In this document: positions 61,766 through 64,000 of the stretch, in pieces
Layout: each line of letters begins with the position of its first letter
How positions within the stretch are numbered: the first letter of the stretch is position 1
From: Manganibacter manganicus
GTDB lineage: Bacteria; Pseudomonadota; Alphaproteobacteria; Rhizobiales; Rhizobiaceae
NCBI RefSeq assembly: GCF_002075885.1
Contig: NZ_MDET01000011.1
Location: forward strand, 38,261 to 102,260
Direction: 5' to 3'
DNA length: 64,000 nt
Program-made: the position numbers and the translations under genes
The notes under the pieces: generated by a model
Told to the model about the DNA's origin: nothing
The model's input: the letters and a program-made list of their open reading frames with translations, nothing else
Databases searched by the model: none

Positions 61766-62959
61766 TCATGGAGCTTTCTCCCGGTTCGTGGCGGTTGTAT
61801 CGGGCGGCCCGCGTGGCTGCCTAAAGCGTTCGAACGTCTCGATGATGATCATGCGCCCGCCACAGCAGCGGCATGGCGGCCGGAAGTCGTCCGGCACGCC
61901 TGATGTGTCGTCGTCAGGCGGCGCGGCGACATCCAGGAGTTCGCGGGCGAGCGCGAGACTGGCCTTGCGGGCGGAGCCAGCGAGCAGGCCGTAGTGCCGG
62001 ATGCGGTGGAAGCCGCGCGGCAGGACATGGATCAGGAAGCGGCGGATGAACTCATCAGCCGCGAGCGTCATCACCTGCTGCCGGTCCGCGCCATTGCGGC
62101 GATAGTCCTTGTATCGGAAGGTGACGCCTCTCTCATCGATGGCGATGAGGCGGCTGTTCGAGATCGCCACACGGTGGGTGTAGCGCGACAGGTAGGCGAG
62201 CACCGCCTCCGGGCCGGCGAACGGCGCCTTGGCATAGACGACCCAGCGCTTATTCCTGACAGGAGCAAGGTGGCGCAGGAAGGCTCGGCGCTGGGCCAGG
62301 TGCGCCAGCGATCCGAAGACGGCGAGCCGGCCAGCGTCGTGCAGCGCGACCAACCGGGAGAGGAATAGGCGGCGGAACAGCTTGCCGAGCACGCGCACCG
62401 GAAGCAGGAAGGCCGGACGTGAGTTGATCCATCGGCTTCCGTCCGGCGCGATGCCCCCGCCCGGCACGATCATGTGCACGTGCGGATGGTGCGTCATCGC
62501 CGAGCCCCATGTGTGGAGCACGGCGGTGATGCCGATGCGCGCGCCGAGGTGTTTTGGATCGGCGGCAATCGTCAGCATCGTCTCCGACGCCGCCTTGAAC
62601 AGCAGGTCATAGACAGCCGTCTTGTTCTGGAAGGCGATGTCGGCGACTTCGGCCGGCAGCGTGAACACGACGTGGAAGTAACCGACAGGCAACAGATCGG
62701 TCTCGCGCTCGGCGAGCCATGCCCGCGCAGCAGCGCCCTGGCACTTCGGGCAGTGCCGGTTACGGCAGGAGTTGTAGGCAATCCGCCACTGGCCGCAGTC
62801 CTCGCAGGCTTCGACATGCCCACCAAGGGCCGCGGTGCGGCAGTTCTCGATCGCCGACATCACCTTCAACTGGTCGAGGCTCAGATGTCCGGCATGGGAG
62901 ATCCGATAGGCAGGACCAGCAGCATGGAAGATATCGGCGACCTCAAGCGAGGCCCGCAC
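61766..62959 (-). CDS. IS91-family transposase
   Basis: A 397-residue rolling-circle (HUH) transposase: N-terminal zinc finger (ACEDCGQWRIAYNSCRNRHC, then PKCQ), HUH motif in HHPHVHMIVPGGG and a catalytic-Tyr region YLSRYTHRVAISNSRLIAID. The family inserts without target duplication and can move adjacent DNA. It starts 3 bases after the stop of a tyrosine recombinase gene, a pairing seen in one branch of IS91-like elements. Confidence 0.93.
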   Translation of the reverse strand: MRASLEVADIFHAAGPAYRISHAGHLSLDQLKVMSAIENCRTAALGGHVEACEDCGQWRIAYNSCRNRHCPKCQGAAARAWLAERETDLLPVGYFHVVFTLPAEVADIAFQNKTAVYDLLFKAASETMLTIAADPKHLGARIGITAVLHTWGSAMTHHPHVHMIVPGGGIAPDGSRWINSRPAFLLPVRVLGKLFRRLFLSRLVALHDAGRLAVFGSLAHLAQRRAFLRHLAPVRNKRWVVYAKAPFAGPEAVLAYLSRYTHRVAISNSRLIAIDERGVTFRYKDYRRNGADRQQVMTLAADEFIRRFLIHVLPRGFHRIRHYGLLAGSARKASLALARELLDVAAPPDDDTSGVPDDFRPPCRCCGGRMIIIETFERFRQPRGPPDTTATNREKAP

Positions 62960-62962
62960 GGC

Positions 62963-63871
62963 TCAGCTGTCGGGCGCAGACTCTTCCATTTTGAACAAGC
63001 CAAGCCGATCGAGCGGACTTGTCACCGAGCGCACGGTACGTGTCGCAACCTTGGTGTAGAGAGCCGTGTTGTTCAGCTTGGCGTGACCGAGTAGCACCTG
63101 AATGACGCGGATATCGACGCCGTCTTCCAGAAGGTGGGTGGCAAACGAATGGCGCAGCGTATGCAATCCGACCCGCTTGTCGACGTCGGCCTTCCTTGCG
63201 GCTTCGACCACGACGCGGTGAAGTTGGCGTGTGCTGATGGGCCTCAGCGTGTTGATGCCCGGAAAGAGCCAGCCGTCCCGCCGCATGACGCCCTGCCGGT
63301 GGCCGACTTGCCACCATTGACGCAAAAGCGTGAGCAGATCCTCTGACAGCATGGCGTTGCGTCCACGCCCGCCCTTGCCGCGCTCCACTCGCAGGAGCAT
63401 GCGCTCGCTGTCGACGTCAGCGACCTTGAGCGAAGCGACCTCGGAGACGCGCAGTCCCGAGCCATAGGCAACGGCCAGCGCCGCCTGATGCTTGAGACAG
63501 GTCGTGGCGTCGAGCAGGCGCGTCACTTCCTGACGGCTCAGAACCACCGGCAGTTTGCGCGGCTGCGCCAGCCGCACGAGGCGGCGGGCAAGATCAGGGC
63601 GATCAACCGTGGTATTGAAGAAGAACCGCAGCGCTGACACAACGCTGTTCATCGTCGGCACCGGGACACCCTCGCTTTGCTGCCATATCTGGAAGCGGCG
63701 CAGATCATCCGCTGACGCCGTATCGGGAGACCGCCCGAGAAAGCTGGCAAGCCGTCCGATGTCGCGGAGATAGTTGCGTTGGGTCTCGTGCCCGAAGTGG
63801 CGCAGGTTCATGTCGTCGATCAGGCGTTGACGAAGCGGGCTGATCGTGGGCGAGTTCGGTTGGTTGTGCAT
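62963..63871 (-). CDS. tyrosine recombinase accompanying the IS91-family transposase
   Basis: A 302-residue site-specific recombinase. N-terminal SAM-like domain (LRQRLIDDMNLRHFGHETQR) and a catalytic domain with Arg in YGSGLRVSEVASL, Lys in ERGKGGRGRNAML, HxxR in GLHTLRHSFATHLLEDG, His in VLLGHAKLNN and the nucleophile in NTALYTKVATR. It is co-transcribed with the transposase and probably belongs to the same element. Confidence 0.93.
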   Translation of the reverse strand: MHNQPNSPTISPLRQRLIDDMNLRHFGHETQRNYLRDIGRLASFLGRSPDTASADDLRRFQIWQQSEGVPVPTMNSVVSALRFFFNTTVDRPDLARRLVRLAQPRKLPVVLSRQEVTRLLDATTCLKHQAALAVAYGSGLRVSEVASLKVADVDSERMLLRVERGKGGRGRNAMLSEDLLTLLRQWWQVGHRQGVMRRDGWLFPGINTLRPISTRQLHRVVVEAARKADVDKRVGLHTLRHSFATHLLEDGVDIRVIQVLLGHAKLNNTALYTKVATRTVRSVTSPLDRLGLFKMEESAPDS

Positions 63872-64000
63872 GGTCAGGCTCCTTGTTGAAGAAGCCCGTC
63901 ATGCTCTGCCCGCGCCGAGCGACGCTCAATGCAGAGCGCGATGGTCGCCCTGTACCTTCTACCTCAGTCGCACGCGCCTTCCCGCGCAGCGGGTTCGTTC
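63872..64000. other. upstream end of the IS91-type element, cut by the window edge
   Basis: It must hold the promoter and possibly one terminus of the element. A short frame on the minus strand overlaps the recombinase start. Nothing more can be assigned. Confidence 0.35.

Overview
The window looks like a rhizobial (Alphaproteobacteria, Hyphomicrobiales/Phyllobacteriaceae-like) replicon. It is GC-rich, its genes are packed with ATGA and GTGA overlaps, it carries TRAP and Liv-type uptake systems typical of that group, cobalamin and TPP riboswitches, and remnants of DUF1403/ScpB genes of a kind I associate with rhizobial plasmids or islands. The species cannot be fixed from the sequence alone.

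Region 1 (1-8.4 kb) holds two vitamin-B12-controlled units. A cobalamin riboswitch (about 1113-1345) precedes nrdA-nrdB, a class I ribonucleotide reductase whose small subunit has Phe where the radical Tyr would be (class Ic, Chlamydia-like Mn/Fe type). A second cobalamin riboswitch on the minus strand (about 8100-8325) precedes mesX (DUF1852) and mesD (core-MetE), a B12-independent methionine synthase. Both enzymes would be needed only when B12 is short. Region 2 (8.5-11.6 kb) has a PIN toxin-antitoxin pair, a secreted NAGPA-type protein and a secreted or membrane-anchored thermonuclease-like protein. Region 3 (11.7-18.8 kb) is one thiamine operon behind a clear promoter and a TPP riboswitch: ABC permease, ThiY-like binding protein, thiM, thiE, thiD, and then a fused TRAP permease and a TRAP binding protein. 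The ABC ATPase is missing.

Region 4 (19.0-24.8 kb) is mobile and decayed DNA: a small Tn7/Tn5053-like transposon (tniA-tniB-tniQ, 19023-22635) with imperfect terminal repeats and several internal repeats, then broken DUF1403 and ScpB genes and a fragment of a second nuclease gene.

Region 5 (24.8-59.4 kb) is the most interesting part: an apparently undescribed catabolic regulon of about 35 kb. A GntR/FCD regulator (48069-48761) sits in the middle, and a 17-bp palindrome (consensus TGTGATC-N3-GATCRCA) occurs once before each of six transcription units, usually touching a promoter -10 box. The regulon encodes four uptake systems (an Fe3+-type ABC with two paralogous binding proteins, two Liv-type ABC systems and a TRAP system). 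Its enzymes could open a ring or amide (cyclase-family hydrolase, SMP-30 lactonase), activate an acid (two CoA-transferases), oxidise and hydrate it (acyl-CoA dehydrogenase, fumarate-reductase-like flavoprotein, two enoyl-CoA hydratases, MaoC), dehydrogenate alcohols (CRYL1-like dehydrogenase, two SDRs) and cleave the carbon chain (BKACE, HpcH/HpaI aldolase). The substrate is not known.

Region 6 (59.4-64 kb) is again mobile: a GMC oxidoreductase remnant next to an IS6-family element, a histidine-kinase tail cut off by that element but still overlapping its response regulator, and an IS91-family transposase with its companion tyrosine recombinase. No tRNA, rRNA or CRISPR array was seen.
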